DNA of 64,000 nucleotides from Anaeromyces robustus (taxonomy: Eukaryota; Neocallimastigomycota; Neocallimastigomycetes; Neocallimastigales; Neocallimastigaceae), in the NCBI GenBank assembly GCA_002104895.1, contig MCFG01000251.1, positions 40,569 to 104,568 on the forward strand, read 5' to 3'. This document shows positions 51,348-64,000 of the stretch, piece by piece (position 1 is the stretch's first letter; every line of letters starts with the position of its first letter). The notes under the pieces are model-generated. The model worked only from the letters and a program-made list of their open reading frames with translations, was not told the DNA's origin and did not search any database. The position numbers and the translations under genes were made by a program.

Positions 51348-54141
51348 ATGAGCGAAGAAACTTCTGTGGCTTTTCCAGTTAAATGGGATATAAGTAATGT
51401 AGGGGCAAAAAAATTTTATGATAGATGTAAAGACTTTGTAGAAACTGAAGATGATTTTTATGAACTTACAAAAACATCACCATTTTACCATTCTATCAAT
51501 GGTGTAGCTATTGTATTTATAATAATTGTTAATATAGTATTATTTTATAACTTCAATAGTTATATTTTTAAAAGACAATGTCGATTATACTATTTTTACT
51601 TATTTATAGGAAGTTTAATTATTACTTTTGATTCATACTTTCTAGGAGTATGTTGAAAAAAATATATAAAATATATTTTTTGCTTAATATCTTTTTTTTT
51701 TTTTTTTTTTTTTTTTATCTTTTCCCTTACTTTATAAATATTTGTATTATTTAATTATTTATTTATTTTATTTATTTATTTTTATTTCATATTATTTTTT
51801 ATTTTCAAAATAGGTATATTTTGAAAAATATACATGTTATGTACATCATTTATTATCGGGCATAGGTAAAAAGAGTTATTTATTTATAATTATTATAATT
51901 ATTATTATTATTATTTAATTTATTTGTTATAAAATATATATATATATATAATAATTTTTAATTTATATAATTTAATTATAATATTATTAATTATAATAAT
52001 ATAGGATATGCATTATATTTTTGGTCCATAGTATTTATTATCATTAAATATTATAAATATTATTATGTATCACAAGTAGCCTATATAAAAAATTTTTTAG
52101 AGTTCACCGAAAATGAAAACAAAGATAAATTATTAAATAAAAAGTATTTATTTAAACCTTTTTATACAAGTGTTACTACATCATCAGCATTAAAAGGATT
52201 AGCTTGTTATGTTGCTTTTAATATGGCATTATCTACAGTACTTCGTTATACCAATGATGCTATAGGATCTAAAGGATTTTGTGTGGGAGGGTATATATAA
52301 TGAACTATTTTTTTTTTTTTTTTATAATAAAATTTTATTCTTATATATAAACTTTTATTCATAATATTCTATTAACAATAATAATACTTTGTAATTTTAT
52401 ATATTTAATGATATTTTATATATTGATTAAATATATATATATATTTTTAAAAAAAAAAATAATAATGAATAATGAATAAAAATAAAGACCAATATATTTT
52501 ACACAATTAATGTCAATTCTTTTGTTCTTAATTGTATTTTTGCCATTATCATTATATGAAGCTTTAAAATTCGATGATAAATTTAGAATGAAAAAAACTA
52601 TAATTATATTTATTGTACTTCATATTATTTATTATACTGGATATATGATTGAATCCGCAGGACCAAAACTTGGTTGCTCTAAAATTGTTCAATATGCACC
52701 ACCAGGATTGTAATGAAATTTATATATATATTTCTAATATAAAACTATAAAAGAAATTATAATAACGAATTCGTATATATATATGTATATATATATATTT
52801 TTTTTTTTTTTAATATTTATCCAATCGAATTTTTAACATACTAAATAAAAATCATCAATAAACAGTTTTGTTTTATTATCTATTATTACAACTACAATAG
52901 GAATTACATTATCTATGGTAATATTATCTAAAAATGATATATATTTATATATAATTATTTATTAATATTAAAAATAATTAATTTATATATGGTCATATTT
53001 ATTTATTTATTTATTTATTTATTAATATTTTCCCTTCTTTTTTTTATTTTATTTTATTTTCTATAATAAAAAATTTTTAATTTTTAGGTAAATGATATTG
53101 TACATGTTAATAAATGTAATAAAAACTTGAAAGCAACATATAAAGGAATGCTAGAAATGTTAGAAGATAGAGTTCAATTTAGAGAATTTGGAGAATTCTG
53201 TAGAAATGAAAACTGTGTTGAAAATATTGTAAATATATGTTAACTATATAACAATAATAATAATAATAATAATAAATAATAATAATAATAAATAATAAAT
53301 AATAAATAATAAATAATAATAATAAATAATAAATAATAAATAATAAATAATAATAATAATAAATAATAAATAATAAATAATAAATAGTAAATAATAATAA
53401 TAAATAATAAATAATAAATAATAAATAATAAATAATAAATAATAAATAATAATATAAATTAAATCCATTTTATATTTATATATATATTTTATATTATTAT
53501 TATTATTACTATTAAAAAAAAAAAATTAATATATATAGCTTTTCTATCAAGAATATTGGAAATATAAAAGATTATTTAATAGAAATGTTAAAAGTGTCAT
53601 TGATCCATCAAGATCTCAAGATGCATTAGAAACTACTACTTCCATATCAGTTAATATATCAAAAACTACAGGTATTAATGATACAAATAATGTTTCAAAA
53701 GGTAATGGAATAAATGAAACTAATATATCCAAAGCTGGAGGTGTCAATGATAATGGAGATCGTGTATCCTCTATTATGAATTCCACTATTAATAGTAATG
53801 GTTCTTCAAAAATAAATAAAATGGAATTAGCTGCCCTTGAATCCATTGAAAAGGAATCTAGAAAATTTGCTGAAACTTTTATTGGTAGTAAAGCTATTTA
53901 TGAAATTAATATTCAACATTATATGGTTACTGGTATTATTGATAAACTTGATACTTTACAATTTGATGACAGACCTACAGATGAAAAAATTGAAGAATAT
54001 TATTGTTTATTTGATGGTGCTTATAAAGAAGTTACCAATAATATTTATTTAAATTCCTATTCTAATTATGTTCACCAAAAGAACAAAAATAAAACAAGTG
54101 GCAAAGATAAAAGAAATAGTCAAGTATCTAGTATGTGTTAA
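51348..54141 (+). CDS. Seven-transmembrane receptor with C-terminal RGS domain, seven exons
   Basis: Exons 51348-51647, 51814-51865, 52005-52290, 52488-52709, 52866-52917, 53088-53228, 53539-54141. All joins keep frame and give 551 aa. About seven hydrophobic segments are visible, including VAIVFIIIVNIVLFYNF (50-70), YLFIGSLIITFDSYFLG (84-100), ALYFWSIVFIIIKYY (119-134), SILLFLIVFLPLSLYEAL (225-243), IIIFIVLHIIYYTGYMI (254-272) and VLLSIITTTIGITLSM (289-304). The fourth, near 190-210, is weaker. The cytosolic tail has an RGS core: MLEDRVQFREFGEFCRNE, then ENILFYQEYWKYKRLF, and after a Ser/Asn-rich insert of about 65 residues, AETFIGSKAIYEINIQHY. RGS domains speed GTP hydrolysis by G-alpha, so the protein probably senses an external signal and dampens G-protein signalling, as plant AtRGS1-type 7TM-RGS proteins do. 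The ligand is unknown. Confidence 0.88.
53246..53460. repeat. AAT/AATAAT microsatellite within intron 6 of the 7TM-RGS gene
   Basis: Irregular AAT and AATAAAT units fill most of the intron between exons 6 and 7. Antisense Ile/Tyr frames from it are artefacts. Confidence 0.85.
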
Positions 54142-54148
54142 AAAAAAC

Positions 54149-54331
54149 ACAGACCAACTGATGAAAAAAAAAAAAAAAAAAAAAAAAGATTGAAGAATAT
54201 TATTGTTTATTTGATATATAATTATTTATTTAAATGCCTATTTTCTAATTATGTTCACCAAAAAGAACAAAAAATAAATCAAGTGGCACAAAGATAAAAG
54301 AAATAGTCAAATATTTAATATGTGTTAAAAA
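54149..54331 (+). pseudogene. Degenerate tandem copy of the 3' end of the 7TM-RGS gene
   Basis: The block corresponds to about 53969-54144 (the last 58 codons) and starts eight bases after the stop codon. Matching stretches include attgaagaatattattgttt, ttctaattatgttcacc and gataaaagaaatagtcaa. It differs by a longer A run, a missing piece after tttatttgat and several 1-bp indels, so it no longer encodes the same frame. It probably forms 3' UTR or dead sequence. Confidence 0.9.
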
Positions 54332-55473
54332 GACAAACAATTATAATAAGAATTAATTTATATTTATTTATTTTATAGATGTATTTTAATAAGAATTAAT
54401 TTTATATTATTTATTATAATATATTAAACATGAAAAATTATAAATTATTATTTAAGTTAAAAAAAAAAAAATATTTAGATTTAGTTTAGATATTTTATAA
54501 TTATGATAATATTAAGTTTAAAAAAAAATTGTTGAAAATGGTATATTCTTTTCTTTTCTTTTCTTATATAATTAAAAAAATAATTTTTTTTTTTTTAAAA
54601 AAATGGTATATTTTGTTATAATATTTTTATTTTTATTTTTATTTTCTTTTTCTTTTTCTTTTTCCTTTCTTTTTTTAGCATAATATTATATTTTTTTTTA
54701 TATGTCATGTACTTTTTCTTCTAAATGTAAATATAGATTTACTTAATATCATCTAAAAAAAAAAAAAAAAAATTATATCTAATATACATATAAATATTTT
54801 TTATACAATTATAATAAAATAAAAAAAAATAAAAAAAAATAAAAAAAAAAAAAAAAAGTAATAAATATAAAAAAATAAAAAATTATATATATATTATATC
54901 TCTTATTTGATATAAGGTGTACTATTCAATTAAAAATAATAATAATAATAATAATAATAATAATTGGAATTAGAATAGACCTCAAAAATAAATTATATCA
55001 AAATATAAAAATATAAAAAATAAGTAACAATATTTTATAATCTTTTTTAATAACAAAAGCTTTAATAAATTTTATTTTTTATTTGTTATTTGTTATAAAT
55101 TACAAATATTACTAGTAATAATAATGATGATAAAATATGTATTTATGATTTTAAACATATATTTTATATATATATTAATCAGAATTATTTTTCTTATATA
55201 TATATATATATATACTTTTAAACTTTTAAAAATAATAATAATAATAATAATTATAATGAAACTAATAAAATAAAATAATAAAGAAAACTATATATATATA
55301 TGGAATTTGTAATAAATGTATTAATGTAATAATAATCATTACACTACTAATATATAGCTCTATTACTATAATCAATAATCATTATACTACTAATATATAG
55401 CTCTATTACTATAACCATTATATATTATTACTATTACTATTACTATTATTATTATTATTATTATTATTATTTT

Positions 55474-55528
<55 letters not shown>

Positions 55529-55703
55529 TTTTTTAGTTTTATATTTATATTTTTTAATTATTTTTTAATTGTTATTTATCATGTTTCATTTTAATTTTAC
55601 TTATCCACTTCATATATATTTATATTATTTTATTTTACTTTTAATGTATTTTATTTTTTATTTTATTTTATTTTATTTTATTTATTTTTATTATTATTTT
55701 TTA

Positions 55704-55734
<31 letters not shown>

Positions 55735-55902
55735 ATTTTTTATTTTAATTTTTATTTTAGCTTTTATAATTTTTATTATTTTTTAAACTTTTTTTTTTAT
55801 GTACTAAATTAAAAAACTTTATATTTTCATTTTATTGTATATTTTATTATTATTTATTTTTATTTTCTATATTTTAATTTTAATAATTTTAATTAATATA
55901 AA
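54332..55902. other. Convergent AT-rich spacer with a 51-nt T run
   Basis: No gene was seen. It contains T-rich blocks, an ATT array at about 55446-55471 followed at once by 51 T (55476-55526), and (TTTTA)n blocks to 55760. A short duplicated segment (tcattacactactaatatat and its near copy) lies at 55336-55420. Confidence 0.55.
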
Positions 55903-57173
55903 TTAGACAAAAGAAAGAATAAATGAAAAAAGAATAAAAATGATTAAAGTAAATGGTTGATAATAAAAGGATTTGGATGAACTTGAACTTTCCTCTACTT
56001 TTAAATTATCATTTTTACCACTTGAACTTTTGTTACCATTTGAACCTGTTTTGGAATCCTTTCCATCAACAATTGCTTTATCTTCATCTACTTCATGTTT
56101 TTTAATTACGTGAAATACTCTATTATCTACTGGTGTACCTTTTCTATGATAACCCATAGTTTCTAATATACTAATAAGATCATCACTTAAAAAGCCATGT
56201 TTATTTTGAGGACCCAAATTATGTTTTGTAAGAATCTCATTAAGATCTTGTGTCATAATGACTTTAGGATACATTGCAAAATTTTGATCAATTTGTCCTG
56301 TACTTTTATTAGGACTGACATAGTTTATATTTCTTGAACAAACATGATGTAAATCTGGAGCCGATTTACCATCTTCATATGTTAAAACAGGTACTATTCT
56401 TCCATCTTTAGTTTTAAATCCAACTGAACGACCTTGATGAACTTTTTCATAAAAATTAACACCTTCATCAAGACCTTGCCAATTATCTACAGCATCTTGA
56501 AGATGACTCATTTGACTTTTTTCTGAAGCAAACATAGGTTCATGAAAATCAAGGTAAAGAGGGGTTTCTGAGATACTATTAAATTTTTCTGTAAAATAAT
56601 AGTTAGTTTGATCTTGATAATCGACAAAATGTCTTTCCCATATAGAAATAGGTACAAATGTTTCTATGGTTTTTATATTATCTTTTACATTTCTATGCTC
56701 TAATAAATCTGGCATATAATACTTTACTTCACTATGATATGCTGGAATGTTTGGATTAATGTTACCATTTACAACAGTTCTAATTTGAGAAGTTAATCCA
56801 AAACCATGAAGCATTTCATGAACCATAACGACATCAAGAGTTATGTCTTTTTGTAGTATAAAATCATTATCTAATACATGATGAAGATCGTATTCATTAT
56901 TTGTATCAAAATCAATAGCACTATCTAAATTTAATTGTTTAACAAGTGGAAGTGGATAAGCTATGGTCATATTCTCTAATGGATCTCTTAAAGCATATAA
57001 AACTGGAGGAAGAGTTTTACCATAAAACTCATTTTTAGGGTCACTGTCAACAGTAACCTTGACTCTAAGTGGTTGATAAAAATCTTTATATGATATTAGA
57101 AATTGCATAAACAAAAAACATATTAATATTAATATTATTATTATTATTATTATTATTATTATCGTTATCATTA

Positions 57174-57204
<31 letters not shown>

Positions 57205-57237
57205 TATTATTATTATCAATTATTATTATTATCATCA

Positions 57238-57282
<45 letters not shown>

Positions 57283-57286
57283 TATA

Positions 57287-57360
<74 letters not shown>

Positions 57361-57423
57361 TATAATTATTATTATTATTACTATTACTATTATTAATATT
57401 ACTATTACTATTATTAATATTAC

Positions 57424-57481
<58 letters not shown>

Positions 57482-57894
57482 AATTATGTACTATTAAAAA
57501 TTTAAAAAAAAAAAAAAATTATTAAATTTTGCCATATCATAAAATATATATATTTACCAAATACTTCAGTAAAAACACTAAATGCATATTCAGTAATATT
57601 TTTTACACGTTGACGAACATATTCATTAGCAGTTCCAAAATCATAAATAGGTATAAATGGATTTGCAATAGGTGTACGAACTAATCTTTTATTTAGTTTA
57701 TCATGTTTTTTAAATGAAGTATATTTAACTTTTATATTGTTTTCTTTTTTTGATAATTTACATCCATGTTCTGTTGTAAAATGAATTTCATCAGAAAAAT
57801 GATATTCAGGAACAACTAATTTTGTTAAACTTACATTAATATTGCAAAAGATTATATATAAGAATATGACAATTGAAAATATATATACTTTCAT
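55903..57894 (-). CDS. Secreted HExxH zincin-like protein B with predicted C-terminal anchor, two exons
   Basis: Exons (minus) 57894-57558 and 57083-55903 join in phase 1 at the same place as in the paralog at 45060-46958, giving 505 aa. Residues 1-24 are a signal peptide. HEMLHGFG begins near residue 201 (HExxHxxG); the position of the third metzincin ligand is Ser. SIWERHFVD follows about 60 residues later, with the same Glu as paralog A. Other shared blocks are SVGFKTKDGR, DLHHV, and DDLISILETMGY near the C-terminus. After a Ser/Gly/Asn/Lys-rich spacer the chain ends in a hydrophobic tail (FTLIIFILFSFILSF), which with the preceding Ser/Gly stretch resembles a GPI signal. The intron of 474 bp is mostly an ATT array. 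The likely product is a cell-surface metallopeptidase-like protein; activity is unproven. Confidence 0.82.
57120..57480. repeat. ATT/ATC microsatellite inside the intron of zincin-like gene B
   Basis: Long ATT arrays interrupted by ATC, ACT and TATAATT steps. It creates a spurious Ile-rich upstream extension of the exon 2 frame. Confidence 0.88.
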
Positions 57895-60800
57895 TTTTGA
57901 ATTTTCCTTTTTCTTTTATTTTTTATGTATAAAAATATTCTATTTTTTTAAAAAAAATTCTTTCTTTTATTTATTTAAATTTAAGAATTTAAGTATAATC
58001 TGTATTAATTTAAACCTTTTTCTTTATTATTTGAATCAATATATATATATTTATATATATATGGTATTATCTATTAATTAATTTCGGTTATTTATTTATT
58101 TATTATATTTTTTTTTTAATTATTTATGTTAAAATAGATTATTAAAAAAATATAAAAAACAATAAAAAAATATATATTATTACTTATTTACTTTATATAT
58201 ATTTAAAATGAATAAAATATATATAATAACTATTAAACAAAAAAAAAAGAAAAAGAATTTTTAAAATTAATAAATTTCGAATTCTTTCTTTTTTTTATAT
58301 ATTTTTATATTAACTTTATACAATTTTACTTTATTATTATTTTTTTTTATTTTATTAATAATCAATTTTTTTTATTCATTTTAATTTATTTTTATTAATA
58401 ATATTTTGCAACCTTTCAAGTTTTTATTAGAACTTGAAATAATGATTGTTTATTTTACTTTATTTTATTTTTTTTATTTTATTTTATATTTTATTTTATT
58501 TTATATTTTATATTTTATTTTATATTTTATTTTATATTTTATTTCATTCTTTTAAGAAATATTTAAATTTTTTTTTATCTTTTATATAAATTATGTTTTT
58601 GTTTTTTAATATATAAGTATATAGTATAATTCTATATATTTTCATATATTTTAATTTTTTTTAATTTTAATTTTTTTGTTACTGTCCAACACAACAACCA
58701 CAAAAATTTTATTAATATATTATATAATATATAATATATAATATATGTAAACATCATTCCTACTTAATTAAATTTAATATATTAAATATGTATTATTAAT
58801 ATATTATATGTAATACAAAATATAAATTATTTATGACTCTTTGTGATTTATAAAAAATATACATTATTCATTTTATTAATTTATTTATTTATTTGTTTAT
58901 TTATTTATTTATTAATTTATATATTAATTTATTTATTATGTATTTATTTGTCTATTTATTTATTTATTTATTTATTTTTTTTAAAAAATTTTTAGATTAG
59001 AAATTTTAAAATTTTGTTTTTTTTTTTTTTTGTTTTAAAACAAATTTTAATATATATTTACCAATAAATTTCAAATTATTTAATTAATTTTTAATTAATA
59101 TATATTATAATATAAATGGATATATATACTAATAATTAAAATAATGAGCAAAAAGTTTTATGAAACAAATTTGTAAAAATTAAAGTTGTAAAAAAATCTA
59201 AATAATATGTTAATAATTGTAGAACAAAAAAAAAGAAACCCTAGAATAATGGGATCTTTACCAAAATAAGAAATAATAAATGTGTTGGACCTCACCTCAT
59301 AATGGATAAAAATAAAAAATAATATAAAAGATTAATCATGTATTTTATTTTATTTTTTTATATTTATTTTTAAAGTTATTACTAATTTTGTATACAAATG
59401 TGGTTTTTTTTTTCCTTTTTTTTTTTCTAAAAATATTAAAATGAATTAAAATAATGTTATTTAAGAAATGGTATAAAATAAAATAAAATCAATATATTTA
59501 TTATTTAAGTTTATATATTAATACATAAACTTTTTATAAATATTTTAAATATACATTTTTTTTAATAAAATAATATAGAAATGAAAAGTTCATTAAGAAT
59601 TAAATATATATATACATATATGTGAGTATTATTAATTTTTTATAATATATATTTTTATATAATAGAATCAAAGATATTTTTTTAATTATTCCTTTTTTGA
59701 ATTATGTAAATAAAGATAATCTGTTTCAAATAAGTAATTTCATCTACAATTTTATTAATTTAAAGTTTAATGTTTAAACATTAATTAAAATGAAAAATAG
59801 AATATTTTATATGAAAGCATAACTGCCTGTAATAATAAATAATAAATAATAAATAATAATAATAAATAATTAATAATTATAATAATAAAAATAATTAATA
59901 ATAAAAATGAAAATGAAAATGAAAAAAAATATTAAATAATAAAAATTTTCACATTTATACTCTCAATAAATTAAAGCACTTAACATTACTTTAGTAGTAA
60001 TATTGCTTATATAATTATAAAATAATATTTAAATCTAAAGAATATAATAAAAAACACCTATTTATACAAATATAGTTTAAATAAAATTTGTAATTTATAA
60101 TAGAAATCTATGAATAAAAATAAAGTTTATTTTAACATTTATCATCTTTTAAAGAAATTAAAATATGTTATAGTTTATATATAAATGTTACACCAATTAA
60201 AATCTATATGAATATTTCAAGAATTTAGAGTAATTATATATCATCAATAAATAATATAAAAACTAATCTGATTGTTATCAATACAAGCTTTTTTCCTTTT
60301 TTTTTTAATATACCTTTTTATAAAGTATTCTTTGAAGAACAAATTTATCTTATTTTTAATAATAATTAAATATATATTATTAATATTACATAATATTAAT
60401 AATGTATATAAAAAATTTCACAGATGAATTATTATTTTACTTAAGATAATGTAAAAAAGAAAAAAAAAAACGTTTTTAATAAACTTTTTCATAATATATT
60501 ATATAATATATATTAAAGAAGTTTTTGATTCAATTCTAATTATATACTTAACATATATATATATATTAAGTAAAAAAATAAATAAAGAATATTACCACAA
60601 AATATTATAAAAAGATGTTATGTTATTTACATTTTGATAATAATAAATATTATAAGCATTAAAATAAAAGAAAAATCTATTATAAAATAAAAAAAATACG
60701 TGTTTAGGATATATATAGATTAATAATAAAAAATATTTTATTTAATTATTATATATTCATCTTTAGATATCCTAAAAAAAGATACAATTTTTTTTTTTAA

Positions 60801-60997
60801 ATAATATTAAAACTTTAATTAAAGTTTTAATTATTTTTTTTTTTTTATTCTATAAAAAAAAAAAATTTCTAAATATTATAAATATAATATTTTATAAATT
60901 ATTTTTTTTCTTTTTCTTTTTCTTTTTTCTTTAGTATAGTTTTATTAATTTAATCTAAATTGATATATCAAAATATTAATATGTTAAATTCATTAAA

Positions 60998-61031
<34 letters not shown>

Positions 61032-64000
61032 GAAAAAGAAAAATAAAGAGTAATATAAAAAGTATGAAAATTTATTAAAAATTTAAACTATTTAAATTAA
61101 AAAAAACGTGTATAATTGTTTTTTTTTTTTTCTTAAAAAAAAAAATTATATTGAATATTAATATAAACATAATAAAATAATAAAAAAAATGAATTCTAAT
61201 TAAATAAAAAAATTAAATGAATTTCAAATATATAATTCATATAATTTAAAATATTAATTTTTTCAATGTTTATATCTAATAATATTAAATAAACAATAAC
61301 TTAAATTAAGATCATGTTGAAATATTACATTACATAACACTTTAATTTTCTATAGTACTTTGAAAGAAGTTTTTTTTTTAAATAAAATAATGAAAAACAT
61401 TAATAATTAATTATAAAGTTAATTAGTAAAAAAAAAAATACTTATAATATCTGCATAAGCATTGTTCATTTAAAGAATTAACTTTAATTATAATTTAGTT
61501 TACAAAAAAAAAACAATAATTTTTATTATCATTATAATGTATTACTAAGTTATTGATATTGTTATTGATTTTAGGAGGATAATAATGGAAAAATATCTAA
61601 TTTACAGGTATATAGATACAAAGAACTGTTCTTATACTTTTTTGTCTACAATCCACAAATTGTATACATTGATAAAATCATTCAATTTTAATTTTTAAAT
61701 TATTACTTTTTTTCATTTAATTTGTTATATTATTATTAATTACTATTTTTTTATCATTAACTACTATTTTTTTTTCCGGATCATTAGATATATATATAAA
61801 TTACATTTAGATTAAATATTAATGAAAAATCATTATATATCATATAAATAATAATATAATAGGACTTAATTAATGTTCTATTGATAATCACATTGATTTG
61901 ATTAGGAATAGAAATAATTTAGGCTATATCCGGAATAGTAATTACTCAAAACTAAGATTCTAATCCTTTCTCTTCAAATGGGAGACCTTTATAGTTAATA
62001 GTTAATACTTTATATAGTGAACGAGCACCAATGTAAAAAAAAAAAAAAAAAAAAAAAACCTTATTATCCTTAACTTGAAGAAAAACTGAACTTATGAATG
62101 TAAAGGCAGTCCCTTAACAACCAAGAATAAAAATTATATTGACTAATGACATTTCAAAATTTTATAACATTTAATATAAAAATTTCATTTATTTTTTATT
62201 AATAATTTTAAATATATTATTATATACTTTAATTAATATTTTAATTTAATTATTAAATCTGTATCTATAATTTAATAATTAAATTTTTAATTAATTTTTT
62301 ATAATAATAATAGTTTACAAATCCTAATAATTTATTAATATATAATTGCATAATTTTTTACTTATTTATTATTATTATTATTATGTACAAAAATGTTATA
62401 TTTATTAAAATTGTATTATCAATATTAAATATTAAATATTAACTATTAACTATTAAATATTAAATATTAAATATTAATTATAGGAATGAAAACCCTTTCA
62501 TGCAATAATAAGGATTAATTAATATTTAATAATTAGTCATAAGATGGTAAATATAATAAATATTAAAATATATATATATATAATATATTATATATATACT
62601 TATTCAATTTAATATATAATATTTTTATTTTAAAATAAAAAAAAAAAGTAATAATAAGAAATAACAAGAAAAAAATAATTATAATTATAATAATAATAAT
62701 AATTATAATAATAATAATAATAATAAATAATAAATAATAATAATATTTTATAATAATAATAGTTAATAATAATAATAATAATTAATATTTAATAATAATA
62801 AGAAATAATAATTAATAATAATAGTAATAATAATAATATTTTATAATAATAATAATAATTATAATAATAATAATAATAATAAATAATAAATAATAATAAT
62901 ATTTTATAATAATAATAGTTAATAATAATAATAATAATTAATATTTAATAATAATAAGAAATAATAATTAATAATAATAGTAATAATAATAATATTTTAT
63001 AATAATAATAATAATAATAATAATAATTAATATATAATAATAATAAGAAATAATAATTAATAATAATAATAATAATAGTTAATAATAATAGTTAATAATA
63101 ATTGATAATTCTTATCATTTTATACATTTTCTTATAATTAATTACTTTACATTTACTTTACTTATTATGATATAAAATAATGAAGAATTTATATCTTTAT
63201 TAATAATATATAATGTATTTATTATATATAAATAAACTTTATTTTATTTATTTATTCGTTAATACAAAAGAAAAAACCTTTTTTTTTTTTTTAATTTTTC
63301 TTTCTTCTAAATATACATAATATAATAAAAAAAAGAAATCACATAATATACAATATAATATACAATATAATATAAACTATTTCATTTTTATTTTATTTTA
63401 TTTCATTTCATTTTATAATTTAAATATAATATATTGTAGTATCTATTAATCAATTAATAACGAAAAAAAAAAAAAAGAAAAAAAAAAGGAAACACATAAT
63501 ATAAATAAAAAATTAAGAGATTAATAATTGATTTATTAACTGATTTTACAATACTACAAAATAAATAAATAATATATTATAATAATACTAAAGAATTAAA
63601 TGTAAAAGGCATATATTGTAATTATGTCATATATCCTATCATATATTTACAATAGTTTAAAATATATTTACAGTTATATTTACAGTTATAAAAAGTATTA
63701 CAATTATTTAATATAAAATTTTTGGTTCTTTTTAATTTTTAATATTACTAAAAGAATCATCATGATCAACATTTTATTGGACAATGTTTGAGACTAGAAT
63801 GTGAGAATTCTTTACATTATTTATATAAAGTGAATATAAAATGAATATAAAATGAATATAAAGTGAATATTAAAAAATTCATAATGTATATATATATATA
63901 AATTTATTTACTTATTTATTTATTTATTTTAATTAATGAAATGGATTGCTAATAATTATTACTATAATAAATAATAAATAATTATTTTATTAATTATATA
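57895..64000. other. Gene desert of about 6.1 kb to the window end
   Basis: A/T low complexity with no coding frame. Noted inside are (TATTTTATTTTA)n at 58470-58545, a slightly richer patch at 59230-59310, a richer patch at 61890-62130 with an internal 24-nt A run, an AAT-rich tandem duplication at about 62697-63010, and gaatataaa-type 11-bp repeats at 63831-63870. Confidence 0.5.
62697..63010. repeat. AAT-rich tandem duplication, unit about 157 bp
   Basis: Two successive copies share the same order of landmarks (ataaataataaa, atattttataataataatag, attaatatttaataataata, agaaataataatt, atagtaataat). The shared irregularities show duplication of a long unit and not only AAT slippage. Confidence 0.75.

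Overview
The window looks like nuclear DNA of an anaerobic gut fungus (Neocallimastigomycota). Spacers are almost pure A/T with long poly-A/T tracts and ATT/AAT microsatellites. Genes stand out as islands of higher GC with short GT..AG introns of roughly 60-250 bp. The gene set is fungal and opisthokont: HbrB/Bit61-type TORC2 subunit, SNF8/VPS22, metaxin, NAT9, AP endonuclease, a 7TM-RGS receptor and a secreted ricin-type lectin fusion. Dictyostelium-like genomes share the AT bias and poly-Asn, so the assignment is an inference of about 85%. No database search was possible; all exon joins were made by eye from reading frame and splice sites.

Layout. 1-13 kb: a secreted metallo-beta-lactamase plus four ricin-type lectin modules (+), then on the minus strand a seven-exon metaxin-like protein, a small basic protein of unknown role, and the ESCRT-II subunit SNF8. 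13.9-22.8 kb: a 1284-aa Asn-rich protein (+), a five-exon protein of unknown role with a 26-nt exon (+), and an ankyrin-repeat protein (-). 22.8-29.7 kb: gene desert with a minisatellite. 29.7-31.6 kb: a secreted repeat protein with 20 LLPGVP-type motifs and four four-Cys modules. 32.3-35.4 kb: elongator tRNA-Met(CAU) and, about 60 bp from its 5' end, a decayed LINE. 37-44 kb: Bit61-like (+), NAT9 (-) and AP endonuclease (-). 45-47 kb and 55.9-57.9 kb: two paralogous secreted HExxH proteins with predicted C-terminal membrane anchors, flanking a seven-exon 7TM-RGS receptor (+, 51.3-54.1 kb). 57.9-64 kb: gene desert.

There is no operon or obvious gene cluster. The cell-surface and secreted products (MBL-ricin, LLPGVP-repeat protein, the two HExxH proteins, the 7TM-RGS receptor) form the accessory part. 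The others are housekeeping functions in endosomal sorting, organelle outer-membrane assembly, TORC2 signalling, base-excision repair and N-terminal acetylation. The most unusual items are the LLPGVP/Cys-module protein, the MBL-ricin fusion, the HExxH pair lacking the usual third metzincin histidine, the LINE beside the tRNA gene with a telomere-like motif between them, and a perfect 71-bp palindrome upstream of the receptor gene.
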